DNA of 64,000 nt from Palaemon carinicauda (Eukaryota > Arthropoda > Malacostraca > Decapoda > Palaemonidae). Positions 20,771 to 30,992 of this stretch are shown here, one piece after another. Position numbers and translations under genes: made by a program. Each line of letters begins with the position of its first letter. Positions within the stretch are counted from its first letter, which is position 1. The notes beneath the pieces were generated by a model. The model ran no database searches. It had not been told where the DNA came from and was given only the letters and a program-made list of their open reading frames with translations. Location: positions 59,627,919-59,691,918 of the forward strand of contig NC_090746.1 in the NCBI RefSeq assembly GCF_036898095.1. The letters run 5' to 3'.

Positions 20771-22299
20771 CTACCCCCTCCCGGGGAATCCGTGGGGTGT
20801 GAGTACCCTGGTATACCAGCGGTTGACCACGAAGCCTGAATGGAGCTGTCGTGGTACCGGGTATGGATGCCATGCTGCCGGGTCGAGCCAGCAGCTGCCT
20901 TCGCTGGACGGATGGAGCTCCTGCGGAGATCCATGGAGCTGCAGGCTTCCCCGTGCTGGCTGGTTGGTTCCTTCGTTCAGGGCGGGCCATCGAAGAACCG
21001 GAGGCCGGGACAAGGCTGCCAGTCCGAAGGGCCGACTCTCTCCGCTGGGCGGGAGAAGTAGGAACCTTCGTGGGCTTATGCCTGTCGACCGAGACCTGGT
21101 GCGATGACTTACGTCGATGATCGGGTCTGCTCGAGGAGACGTACCGCGAGGATGGCGAAGGAGCTCTAGGGAGCCAGCCAGTGTGGGCCTATGCTGCAGG
21201 GGGTTATCTACCAACCTGCTGAGGCCCGAGAGCCAGTCCTCATCCGTCGCGGGCTTCGGTTCATCCAGCCTGTGGTGCCGTCTGATGAGGGCTAGTACTT
21301 TTCTGTACGCGGGCGCCTCGTCCGCTGAGCCTTCCGTCGGATCCTCTTCTGCCTGAGAAGGAGCACATACGATGGGGAGCCCCGCTTGGGGTGAAGGCAT
21401 CCTTTGTCGTGGTACGACTCCGGCGGTTCTGGATGGAGGACGGGCATCGCCGCTGGGACGGAGGCCTCCGTCCTGGACTTGTCTCTCCCCATGGAGGACC
21501 AAGCTGCTGCGGGCTTCCTCGTGGCTGCTGGTTGTCTTTCACGTTCTGGCCGGCCTGTTGAAGTCTTGGAGGCCGGGACACGGATGCCAGACCGAAGGGG
21601 CGACTCTCCGCTGGGCGGAAGGAGTCGGACCCTTCGCGGACTTATACCGGTCTGCCGGAGCCTGCTGTGGGGGGGGTACTTCGGAGCGGGAAAACGAGCC
21701 CTTGGGGGCCAGCCAGAGGTACCCGGAACTGCTGAAGCTCCTAGAAAGTGTCTGCGTGGGATGGCGACACGCACCCATTCCTCCCTATGTGCCTCCTTCT
21801 GGGAGATCTAGCGTACCTCCTGTCGCGGCGAGACCTGTAACGGGAACGGGACCTCCTTCTGCGGGACCTCTCTCGCCTGCTCTACTGGTCCCTCGGGGCT
21901 CCATCCTCCGAGGAGAAAGAGTATGACTCGAAAGAGGACCCCGAAGATTGTAGGGCCGCACCGAAGGGTCCGAGTCGTCCCGCATGGACGCTCTTCCGTG
22001 GAGGACCAGGTCCCGAAACCTTCTCCCATCCTCAGCGGCGACCTGAAAAGCATCTTGGGGGGAACCCACGCAATGGGGTCAGACAGCGGGGGAAGCTCCT
22101 TCTCGGCGGCAGAAGTGCCTGAAAAACATGCCTAAGAGACTCGAGAAGAATTACGGACAGTTTTCCCCCACATGGGGTCATCAGAGGAGACGTGGCCTGC
22201 TTGCACCAGGACTCCGTCTCCCGTACACACTCCCGCCCCTCCCTCAGGCTCATCACTCGCCTGGAACGACACCACAACCCCACTATCCTAAAGATCAGA

Positions 22300-22680
22300 C
22301 TCTAGGGGAAGGGCCGCGGGCCTCTTCCCCGCAACGGACTTACCTCGTCCCCTACTCTTGGTAGGGGAGGGTGGTAGGGAAGCTCGGTCTGACGAGACGC
22401 CCGGCGAAGCAAGGGAGGAAGGGACGCTCGGCTTCTTAGGCGACCTCTTCGTCGCCTACTTCTTCTTGGTGCTATACCGCACCCACTCAGACTCCTGGGG
22501 AAGAGCAATGGGCCTCTTCCCCACAACTGACTTACCTCGTCCCCTACTCTGGGTAGGGGAAGGTGGCTGAGAAGCTCTATCCGACGAGGCATCGGGAGAA
22601 GTAAGCGGCGAGGAGAGGCTCAGCTTCCTCTGTGACCTCTTGGATGCCTTCTTCTTCTTGGTGCCGTAGCGCACCCACTG
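22300..22680. repeat. Tandem duplication, about 190 bp, in DIRS C Gag
   Basis: Both units contain GGGCCTCTTCCCC, ACTTACCTCGTCCCCTACTC and CTTCTTCTTGGTGC, followed by CGCACCCACT. The duplication repeats the region after the Cys cluster. Confidence 0.7.
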
Positions 22681-22884
22681 CACCTCATTCCAGGACTCGC
22701 ACTCTGGACACGTAGCTGTAGGAGAACATAAGCTGCCCCTACACGACGAACACAGAGGAGAAGGGTAGGAAAGGGTATAGAATGAACACAAAGGGTCCAC
22801 GTGGGGACCGCGTGAGACACAAAGGGGGTCGGGGACACAAAGGGTCGCACTGGACAAGGAGAGAGCGTTGAGATGTTATCACGA

Positions 22885-23090
22885 CGCGACCAGAGAACTT
22901 ACTGGAGATCGAGACCTGAGCAAGCATGCTCTCTGACCCGGGGGTTAGCCTCAGGGCGCGTATCACTCCGCCTGAGGTTAATCCTCATAGAAAACGGGAC
23001 TAGGATAAACTACACAAAACTCTGGTCGGTTGGGAGGAGATCCAGATACTCCTAAGAAAGTAGTTCGAGGTAAGTACTCTGTGTTGGAAC
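22885..23090 (-). repeat. DIRS C inverted terminal repeat (5' end of element)
   Basis: Inverse of 16890-17110; ends AGTAGTTCGAGGTAAGTACT and GTGTTGGAAC at the border with host intron. Confidence 0.85.
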
Positions 23091-23093
23091 AAG

Positions 23094-23675
23094 AAACAAT
23101 TATTACTTGATCTATCATTTTCCAATTAGCATTATAATTTCAATACAGTAGTTTTATTTGAAATACAGTATATTCTCGTGTAAAGGACAACCATATGTAA
23201 AGGGCGAACTCCAAAATTTCCTTCAGAAAGAGCGTTTTTATCATATACAGCATGTAACAGGGGAACGGCAATTTCAAGGCCACCCTAATGTTACTACACT
23301 TTTATTCTAAATCTTTTACCCCCCACATATTTTTTATTTTTACTACTATTGTATACTATTATATAAGCTATACTATATTCTATTTAAGAAAGTATAAAAA
23401 TGAAATAATTTGGGAGTAACAAATATGTAAACATACCATCTATGGCCAACTCTCGGCAAAAATGTAAACAATCCTAGTTGTCAAAACAAACCTTTTTTGT
23501 TGATGGAAGTACTTTATTGTAATAATGTAGATATAAAATTAATTCTTATTTTTACTTTACTTAAACACAACTACAGTATATGATCATTCTGAGTATATTA
23601 TATGTTGTTAAGTCAATCCTTCCAAACTACTATGAAAGCCAAAAAAATTTGTACGATGATAGAAACACATGCAAA
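23094..23675. other. AT-rich WDR59 intron
   Basis: AT-rich intron between DIRS C and DIRS G. A stretch near 23165-23230 (GTATATTCTCGTGTAAAGGA) looks repetitive, but I cannot assign it. I see no gene. Confidence 0.4.
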
Positions 23676-23676
23676 C

Positions 23677-23830
23677 CATGACAAAATCGGAGGTAATATG
23701 TATTTTTCTAAAAATCCAGCCCTAGAATTATTTATGGAGGATACTACTTTTGCGAAGCTGAAAGACGAGTCCTAAGACTTTAAGCGAGGGGTAATCACCC
23801 AACCGGCTAGTTAGTAGAGGGGTGGGGTGG
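23677..23830 (+). repeat. DIRS G inverted terminal repeat (3' end of element)
   Basis: TGACAAAATCGG, GTATTTTTCTAAAAATCC, then the GAAGCTGAAAGACGAG block, which is the inverse of sequence near 30440-30470. Confidence 0.7.
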
Positions 23831-23939
23831 GGAGGGGGGTAGTTGGCTACCCCGCTCACTAACACAGCTGGGCTGACCACCTACTATGCTTGCAAGAAGG
23901 ACTCCTTGGGGGATAAGTGCTAGCGGGTCAATCTACATA

Positions 23940-24025
23940 AATAGCTCCAGATTTATATCCTTAGGAAAAATACATATTACCTCCGAATTTGTCATTTATT
24001 CCATTTCTCTATACAAACATTCGCT
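23940..24025 (-). repeat. DIRS G internal complementary region
   Basis: TAGGAAAAATACATATTACC, TCCGAATTTGTCA, TTTATTCC and TATACAAACATTCG match the complement of the left tip joined to that of the right tip, with divergence. Confidence 0.7.
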
Positions 24026-24479
24026 AGCAATGTGAAGTCTGTACCAACTGGTTTTTGGCATTGACCCGGGGTTTTCTCTGTCCAATATTAAATCGCAACT
24101 GGTAGGAACCCTTGAGTCTTGCTAAAATATCATGCTATGCACAACTAGCGGCCTCCGCAAGCTGTGTGCTTCAGATAGTAGCAATATGACTGGTCTAGGT
24201 AAGAGTTCTCTGAGTTATAGGAACTTTTTAGAGTACTATAAACTTAACCCAATCCTCCCTTGAAAGAGGTATTGGGAATGCAATAATTTATTCTTTTTAT
24301 ACCAGGTTACACAAGGGAAACGGTTCTACCTACAGACAGCGGAAGTTAGCTTTGCAGATTACCGTAGGTACTGTTAGCCCACAGGGTGGAAGATGAAAGA
24401 AAGATAGAGCCAGTCATTCTTTGTCATTCATCCCAAACTCAACCACAGTTAAACTTTGCCCTCCCTCATCTGCTATTTG

Positions 24480-24985
24480 TCCATCAAGGAACCTGAGGTT
24501 TTTAGACCATTAATATGTAGATACCACAGGATCCATGAAAAACGTCTCCATGTTCCTCTGGGTCATGTCTTGAGGAAACTGGGCGGTGAAGGTCATTTGA
24601 CGCTTCTACATGGCTGCTGACAAGGCCTGCGTCACAGGCTAGTCTTATAAAAGACTAGGGCGTACCGCGAGACACTTTTCTCCTGAAGGTAAACGAGAAA
24701 TTCCTTCAATGCTGGGATAATGAGATCGAGGGGAGGGATGCCCTTTCCATGATACCAACTACAGTCCACTTGGCCTGGACAGCTGAAGCCGAAGACCTAT
24801 GCAGGTATTCAGACATCCTCTTCGCAAGTTGTTACGGGAAGGACTCTCAGAGAAGAGCTGGATAGTCTCCAAGCATGAAGTCACAGTGAAGATACAGCTT
24901 TGTGAAAGGTGTTCACATGTGGCTGGTAAGAGTTGCTGAGGGAGTTCTCTCGGGATCTTCGTTGGGCTGCTGGGCAAGACGAGCC
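24480..24985 (-). pseudogene. DIRS G tyrosine recombinase, internally deleted
   Basis: The plus strand at 24525-24630 matches the C-terminal YR region of D and F (nucleophile segment: ACGTCTCCATGTTCCTCTGG, then GGCGGTGAAGGTCATTTGAC). From about 24690, the match jumps to the N-terminal core-binding region (AACGAGAAATTCCTTCAATG, then TGGATAGTCTCCAAGCATGA). The intervening catalytic Arg and H-x-x-R region has been deleted. Open pieces on the minus strand here are shadows or fragments. Confidence 0.65.
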
Positions 24986-27900
24986 TCTAGGGCAAGACGA
25001 GTATTGTTGGTGAGATGAGGATGGCCTGCTCCTGATGATCAAGGCAGGGGATGGATGAATCGCATTCCCACCGGAGAAATCCCCTGGGAGGAAGGCCAAA
25101 CAGGAAAAGGGGCAGTTTCTCTCGCGGATAAGGAAGGCGACCACTGTCTGCTGCCGTTGTCGGCTATTCTTCCAGCAAGCGGGAAGATTGCTACCCAGTG
25201 GCTGGTGGAGGGACTACTCCCTTGGCAGGGGAGTGGGTGAATACTACTCTTTACTGGAGGACTCCTCCAACAAGGAGACCAGCAGGCGAAGGAAGTCTTT
25301 TCCACAAAGGGGAAAGACACGACCAACATCTGCTGCTGTGGTGGCTGATTCTCCCCACAATCAAGAGGATTGTTGACCATTGGTTGGAGGGACTCTTACC
25401 AGGATGGAAGAGTTCCAGCACCTAGAGGCGATCCCCTTAGCCCACTCTCTGTTTCCCATCCACTAGTTCTAGCTCACGTTGAAGGTCGACATCGGGTGTT
25501 GCCTGAGAACGAGCTGAAGCTCAAATCTGAGCTCTCCTCGGAGGGGGTGGTACCCCTTGTCCGTAAGAAGTCTGCCCTCATCTTTGGGACGTTTAGGAGA
25601 CGGTACCGTTCGGACTCTTTCCAGACCCCAGAGGCCGAGTGGTATAGCATGATCCCCTCCCCCTTTCTTTTGGTGCATCTGAAGGGAGTGTCCAATTTGG
25701 GGAAGAGCTGAGGAGATCGACTCCTCGGCACAGATTTCGATTTCTCAACCGTCTTTCTCTGGTCTGTCTCCTGTTAAGGTCTTATAGAGACCCAGGAAGA
25801 AAGGGGGGATCCTACTCCTGGCCTTACTTGTGCCACTGAAGAGGCTGGATTCGAAGAAATCCGCTGCGGGGCATGACAAACCCGAGTGAAAATGTAACTT
25901 TAGAGACATAACCACTGCTGGCTGAAAGTGCATCTCGTAGAAGGAAGTGACTCCCATCATCCTCCTCCTAGGATCTCGTTGATCTTCAGAAAAAAACTTC
26001 TGCACGACGATGATGTATCCAAGGGTACCTGTATCCGATAAGGATATTTACTTTAGCCCTACGATCTTGCTAAGCTTAGGGAGAAGTCTTGGTGGTAACG
26101 AAGGTCATCCACTGAGTCTGTTAAGATCAGTACATCGTATTAGAGTCTTCGGAGAATGAAGCCAATCCTGATGAACCAGGTTGATACTAGGGTAAATCTT
26201 TTCATGAAAACCTGCTAGCTGGTCGAAGATACTTCCTCAATGACGGCATTCCGGAATCCAAGAGTAAGGGTCCTAGTGGTGAAATGTAACCAAAAAGTCC
26301 TGTTGACTAACTGCTTGTTTGACTGTATGCCTTCTCCTCTCCGAACAAAGTGCGATATGCTAACTTGTTCCAGGAGGAAGGACGGAACTGGAGACTCTAT
26401 AAGAAGAACCGACTGTAGAGGCTCGGATAGACCTCAATGAAACCTGTCGTTCTGTCCAAAGACGCCCGAGATGGGTGTCCGACTGGATGTTAGGATCGCG
26501 AAGGTAAAGAGAGAATTTCCCTCACACTTCCACAGGTGGGAGGAAGAGAGAAAGTGTATTCTCTTTAAGCTGAGCTGCAATTCTCTGTCCTAGTTGGAAA
26601 GAGATGCGTACTAAAGTCGTGGGGGGGGACCTGCCATGGGGCAACCTCCTCTAGGATGAGAAAACGGAGTTATATCTTGGATAAGAACATCGATGATGTC
26701 CACAGCATTCCTTTCCCAGCCACAACCAAGAGGCATCTTTTCTTGGGAAGCAAGGGACAAGGATGTCCACATCTGCGCTAGAGCAGCTACAAACGGAGAA
26801 GTAGGCCTTCTACAACACAATCAAAGTGGTGTTCTCAGGAGGTCACCTATCCCGGTACTAAGCAGACCCCACGTTGTTTGTCTTCACTGATCGGAAGAGA
26901 CGGTGTTTGAACATGGTATGGACGTTGATAGGGCAAACTCCGGCTGAGGGAGGGCATCATCGTCAGAGGGTCGATGGACAAGACCGAGGTCAAGCCAAGG
27001 GTTGGTCAAATATTCTTCTCTGGAGGAGAATCCCGCTGAGTTCGGTCCCCTGTACAGTAACAGTGGGAAGGAAGAGGGGGAATAACCACATGGGGTTATG
27101 TCTCTTTACGCAGGTAAGAAGGACCGAGGAGAGGATTCTTGGAGTCGGCCTAAGAACTGTGATAGAGATCCGACAAGTTCTCGAACTTGTGGAGAGGGGA
27201 AGCAAATACCCCAAGGGATTATGTTCACAAGATTCGTTCAAAGTCATCGGACAGGAGACAAAGACAAGTGGTTGGAAGACTTCTATTGTCGTAACTGCTG
27301 TGTAGAACTATGTTCTACCTACCTAGTGGCGGCGAGTAGACGAGGGTACTTGTGCAATTAACGAAGCTCCTTTATTCAATGAAGGTAACTATATACCACA
27401 AGTGACCTAAAGAAAGAGACAGGGAGCAAAAGAGGCAACCTAGTACCTTAAACTCACGGTCTGATGAATAACGTTCGTAAGAGATGAACGTTTAAGAGTG
27501 CTGACAAGATCTGGAGTGCCAATGAATGCATCGGGAAACCTAGCACTGCGACTGTGTGAAACAACAAGATCTCAGTGGTGAGTAAGGTAATATGCACCTA
27601 GGTTGACACTTGCACTTTACCCCTCTCATTGAAGGTGACTGCTGGGTTAGGCTCTAGGAGGGTAAATTGTGCTCAACTCCCTCAACTGCATGTCGTGGTA
27701 AGCACTACCACAGTAGTGACACTCGCAGATGGTTACCTGGCCCCTCGTTGAAGTTCTGTGTCAGCTGGATGAGGAGAATTACTCCGATACTCTAAAGCGA
27801 TCGAGGAAGCCAAAGCTGTAGACTGCTCTGCATGAGATGAAGAGAGTAGGAGAGTCTCACTGGGAAGCAGAGCGCATGCTTGTGGTGAGAATCGCAGCCG

Positions 27901-29550
27901 GCATAGTTCTGCGATCCTTACCAGAGAAGATCTACGTTGAATGAAGTAGGAGAAACACACCCAAAGGGTCATGGCTTCTGAGTATCTCCGGTGGCTGTCA
28001 CTGATTCTAATCGCAAGCAGGAAAAGCTGTCGGAGGATACTGGAAATCAGAAACCTGGAAATGAGCTGATGAGTGATCGTTCGCAGATGGGCAATGACGA
28101 GCGATGGCGAGCTATCAGGTGACGGCAAATGGCAAGGAGATGGCGAACTACAAAGAGTTGGCTAATGCCTGCAACCTGGCACATGATAAGCCACAGAGAG
28201 GGGAGTAGAGAGAAGCGAACGAGTGACGAGCACGCATTGCCTGAAGGCGAGACTGCCGATGACGATCTTACGCTGGTGAGGGGTGACAAGTGATGATCAT
28301 GCGATGTACTTCAACCCCCGCAGCTGGAGTATGACGATCACCAGAAGGCGAGTGGCTGGCAGCTAGTGAGTGACGAGGGCTCGAAGGCAAACTTCTAGCA
28401 GGTGCAGGAGAAGATCATCGTTCCTAAGAAGGACTGAAGCGACATCCTAACCATCTGGAAAGGAGAACGTCTATAGCAGCAAGGAGGACTACGCTCCTAG
28501 GAAGAGTGACAATCGCCACGAGAGGATCATCGGCAGTGGAGAGGTTCCTCCTCCGAGGAATCCTGCCCCGAAGGCGTCAGTGTAGAGTTACTGTGGTCTC
28601 TAGAAGATTTTTGAAACGGTGTCTCTAGGGGTGGGCGCTCCCTCGCGGACGAGAGAGATGTCCATCCATAGGAGAGACTTGCCTCGGACTTTGCTCCACC
28701 CCAACAGAAGAGTCAGCTCAGCATAGGGAAGAGCGTAGATGAGAGGTAGCTGTCAGCAATTCTCCCCGTAAGCGGGAAGGTTGCTAGACAGACGCTGATG
28801 AAGAGAAGTTCTCCCTCAGAAGGGAAAGTTGTCTAACCACTGGAGGCGGACCTCTAAGCAATGCTCTTTGCTTCCTGTCAACAAACATTGTTCAAGTTGA
28901 AGGTCGGCAATGAGCACTACCTGTGAAACTTAGCCGAAGCTAGTTACTGGGTTCATCCCAAAGGGATCCCCAACTAGAACACCCGAAGGAACCCAGTACG
29001 CCACTGCCCTCGTTCTTAAGTCTGAGCATGAGGAACGAAGGATTAGAAGTAGTGCGTGTTACAGAGATTACCTCTCTTCCCTCCACGTTAGAGAAAGGTC
29101 GTAGTCAGCGTGCTGATCAGGAGCTACGACAGGTACAGGACTTAGCCGAACAAAGAAGTATGTATGGCATTGCTAGCAGAGGAAACATAAAAAGAATGAA
29201 AGAAAAACTCCTCGGGAGGACTACCTAACCCTCAGACGGGAAAGGTGTTCCCCGAGAGAACAAAAACATAATAAAGACTGCGCACTTACTTTGCCGGCTG
29301 ACATCGTTGAGTGAAGGGGAGCGGCGGCGTAAGAACTGTTAAAAAAAAAAAAAGTAGTACAGTGAATTAGTCTGCTGATGAAACAAACTACTTGGGAGAA
29401 CCACTAAAGCCACTGGCAGGAAAGGGGTTCCACAAAGGGTTGCGAACAAGCTAAAGACTATGCACTCCCTCCGCCGGCTAAGTATGGCCATTGGCCCATC
29501 GCCGCATAAAGAAATGTGGCGTCAAATGCTGTAAGTTTAATTACAAACCG
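24986..29550. other. Eroded interior of DIRS G, no intact gene
   Basis: Many short ORFs on both strands, none with a recognisable motif. About 27740-28300 has a degenerate GAGCGATGGCGA-like repeat resembling the RS-coding region of the D Gag on the opposite strand, so part of this is probably Gag-derived. RT and RNase H motifs are not visible. The 5S-like segment (26810-26931) is embedded here. Confidence 0.45.
26810..26931 (-). pseudogene. 5S rRNA-like sequence (pseudogene or 5S-derived SINE head)
   Basis: Read on the minus strand, this about 120-bp block follows 5S rRNA from end to end. On the plus strand, GGTGTTCTCAGGAGGTCACC, TATCCCGGTACTAAGCAGAC, then ACGTTGTTTGTCTTCACTGA and TCGGAAGAGAC correspond to the complement of the 3' half and of the internal control region, and GGTATGGACGTTGATA to the complement of the 5' end. 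The length equals a full 5S gene, but several substitutions in the internal promoter suggest it is not a normal gene. I see no SINE body beside it. Confidence 0.72.
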
Positions 29551-29569
29551 TTATTATTTCAACTCAATT

Positions 29570-29945
29570 ACTGATGAAAACCATTTGGAAGCACAAGCTA
29601 TCATTATTATTACTAGCTAAACTACAACTCTAGTTGGAAAAGCAAGATGCTATAAGCCAAAGAGCTCTGACAGGGAAAAATAGCCCAGTGAGGAAAGGAA
29701 ATAAGGAAATAAATAAACGATATAAGAAGTAATGAAAAATTAAAATAAAATATCTTAAAAACATTAATAACATTAAAACAGATATTTCATATATGAACTA
29801 CAAAAAGACTTATGTCAGCCTACTCAACATAAAAGCATTTCTGCAGTTTGCAATTTTGAAGTTCCACTGATTCAACTACCCAATTAGGAAGATCATTCCA
29901 CAACTTGGTCACAGCTGGAATAAAACTTCTAGAGTACCCGCTTAA
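29570..29945 (-). mobile_element. LINE 3' fragment inserted in DIRS G
   Basis: On the minus strand it encodes SFIPAVTKLWNDLPNWVVES, the usual C-terminal motif of many LINE ORF2 proteins (F-x-P-x-x-x-x-L-W-N-x-L-P), then a stop and an AT-rich 3' UTR ending in an ATAATAATG-type simple tail near 29600. The blocks on both sides are G sequence, so the fragment inserted into G. It is 5'-truncated to under 400 bp. Confidence 0.65.
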
Positions 29946-30364
29946 TGAGAAAGGTGTTACCTCGCAGAGGATCTGCTGGCCACCCACGTGACATGGGAGA
30001 GCGGCGTCGTCAACGGGGAAGAGCAAGACCAAAGTCAAGCTCTGGGTAGGATGCAAGCAGTCTTCTTCTGAAGAACTCGCAAGGAGAGAGCGATGTTAAC
30101 ATGCAAATGGAGAAGGAGTATTCACACAAGGACGACTCCCTGCGGAAGACGCAGGGTCACTCGGGTAAGGCCACCAGCCTACGGGTTGTCTGGCATCCAA
30201 GGGGGAAAGATCATAAAAAAAAAGTTTTTTTTGACATCAAGAACCTGCCGCGCTACACTGTCACACAAACAGCAACATTCACTGTAATAAAAAAAAAAAG
30301 CTTAAAAAAAATAATAAAAATATTACATGAAGCTAAGTGGGTGCTCAGCCCAGGAGTGAATGAA

Positions 30365-30512
30365 CGGAGTAGCCGGCCACCACCACCACTGCCGCTAACT
30401 AGCAGGTTGGGTGATTACCCCTCGCCAAGTCTTATGGCTCGTCTTTCCGCTTCGCTGAAAGGAATGTCCCCTATAAATAACGAAGGCTTGTATATTGTAA
30501 TGGAACAAAGCT
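30365..30512 (-). repeat. DIRS G inverted terminal repeat (5' end of element)
   Basis: Inverse of the left repeat (GGGTGATTACCCCTCGCC, then TTTCCGCTTCGCTGAAAGG), ending ATTGTAATGGAAC. Confidence 0.68.
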
Positions 30513-30636
30513 GTTATTTTTATCAGTTGTTACTGTGGCTGTATACATTCATGCAATGATTATATCACATTACTAAGGATACTTTTATTATTAACTTTTA
30601 ATTATATAACCCATTGAAGTAGATGGGATAAATATA

Positions 30637-30992
30637 TTTTTGGGCTCAAGCCATGGCGTCCTGATGGAAGGTTCCTTTTTGGTAGCTTCCTTGGGTATAA
30701 TACTACTAAGATATTCCCAGAGAATTTAACCACAGGTTATCACAGAATTCTAACTTCTGGAGCGAGTATCTCAAAGGTTTCCCTTTAAGACATCTTAAAT
30801 CAACAGGGGACGCATGTCTAAACGCGCCACATAGCTATCTTCACCCCGAACAGAGTTAATGCTTCGGTGTGTAAGGGTAGAGAATAGCTGGGAGCCGTTC
30901 CACAGCCAATCTCACTCGTGGCTACTACTGATACTCGAGACGTAAACAAACGGGCGCCATTGCTCAAATGACGTCACGCCCGTCTTCATCCT
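30637..30992 (+). repeat. DIRS B left inverted terminal repeat
   Basis: Begins TTTTTGGGCTCAAGCCATGG and matches the complement of 39023-39390 almost perfectly. It includes AACAAACGGGCGCCATTGC and GACGTCACGCC. Confidence 0.93.

Larger units (their letters stand above)
20200..22857 (-). pseudogene. DIRS C Gag-like protein, internally duplicated
   Basis: The N-terminal part (22857-22456) has the lineage Cys cluster (PLCSSCRG, CPECESWNEVQW) followed by KKKKASKR and SPTQSRGRGKS. Further in, the frame is lost several times. Segments match the E Gag (for example, opposite 21240-21550 and 20960-21100), and blocks are duplicated: about 21540-21660 repeats 20960-21070, and 22495-22680 repeats 22300-22490. 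It is not translatable as one protein. Confidence 0.7.
16887..23093 (-). mobile_element. DIRS element C (decayed, ICR deleted)
   Basis: A 6.2-kb element in minus orientation. The ends are inverted repeats (16890-17110 and 22885-23090) carrying TACTTACCTCGAACTACTTT and GACCCGGG. Tip sequences AAA-TCACAAATTTTAAG (left) and GTGTTGGAAC-AAG (right) match element E. Gene order on the minus strand is Gag (22857-20200), RT/RNase H (20165-18374), YR (18398-17392). The ICR expected near 17180 is missing. It is the closest relative of E in this window and lies sense in a WDR59 intron. Confidence 0.9.
23676..30515 (-). mobile_element. DIRS element G (gutted remnant)
   Basis: The left tip TGACAAAATCGG and right tip AATGGAAC-AAA match the lineage ends. 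Inverted repeats (23677-23830 and 30365-30512) share GCTAGTTAG, GGGTGATTACCC-like and CTTTCAGC-like segments. An ICR lies at 23940-24025. Only YR pieces are recognisable (about 24480-24985). RT/RNase H appears to be missing, and 25000-29550 is too eroded to read except for an RS-type repeat near 27740-28300. It carries a 5S-rRNA-like segment and a LINE fragment. Confidence 0.75.

Noticed and set aside
20542..21926. Plus-strand ORFs up to 184 codons in the GC-rich part of DIRS C
   Set aside because: They mirror the minus-strand Gag region and its duplications; no domain or conservation with E in that frame.
24759..25144. Minus-strand ORFs in DIRS G as a novel protein
   Set aside because: They fall on the YR core-binding remnant and adjoining eroded sequence, and the frames do not match the recombinase reading.
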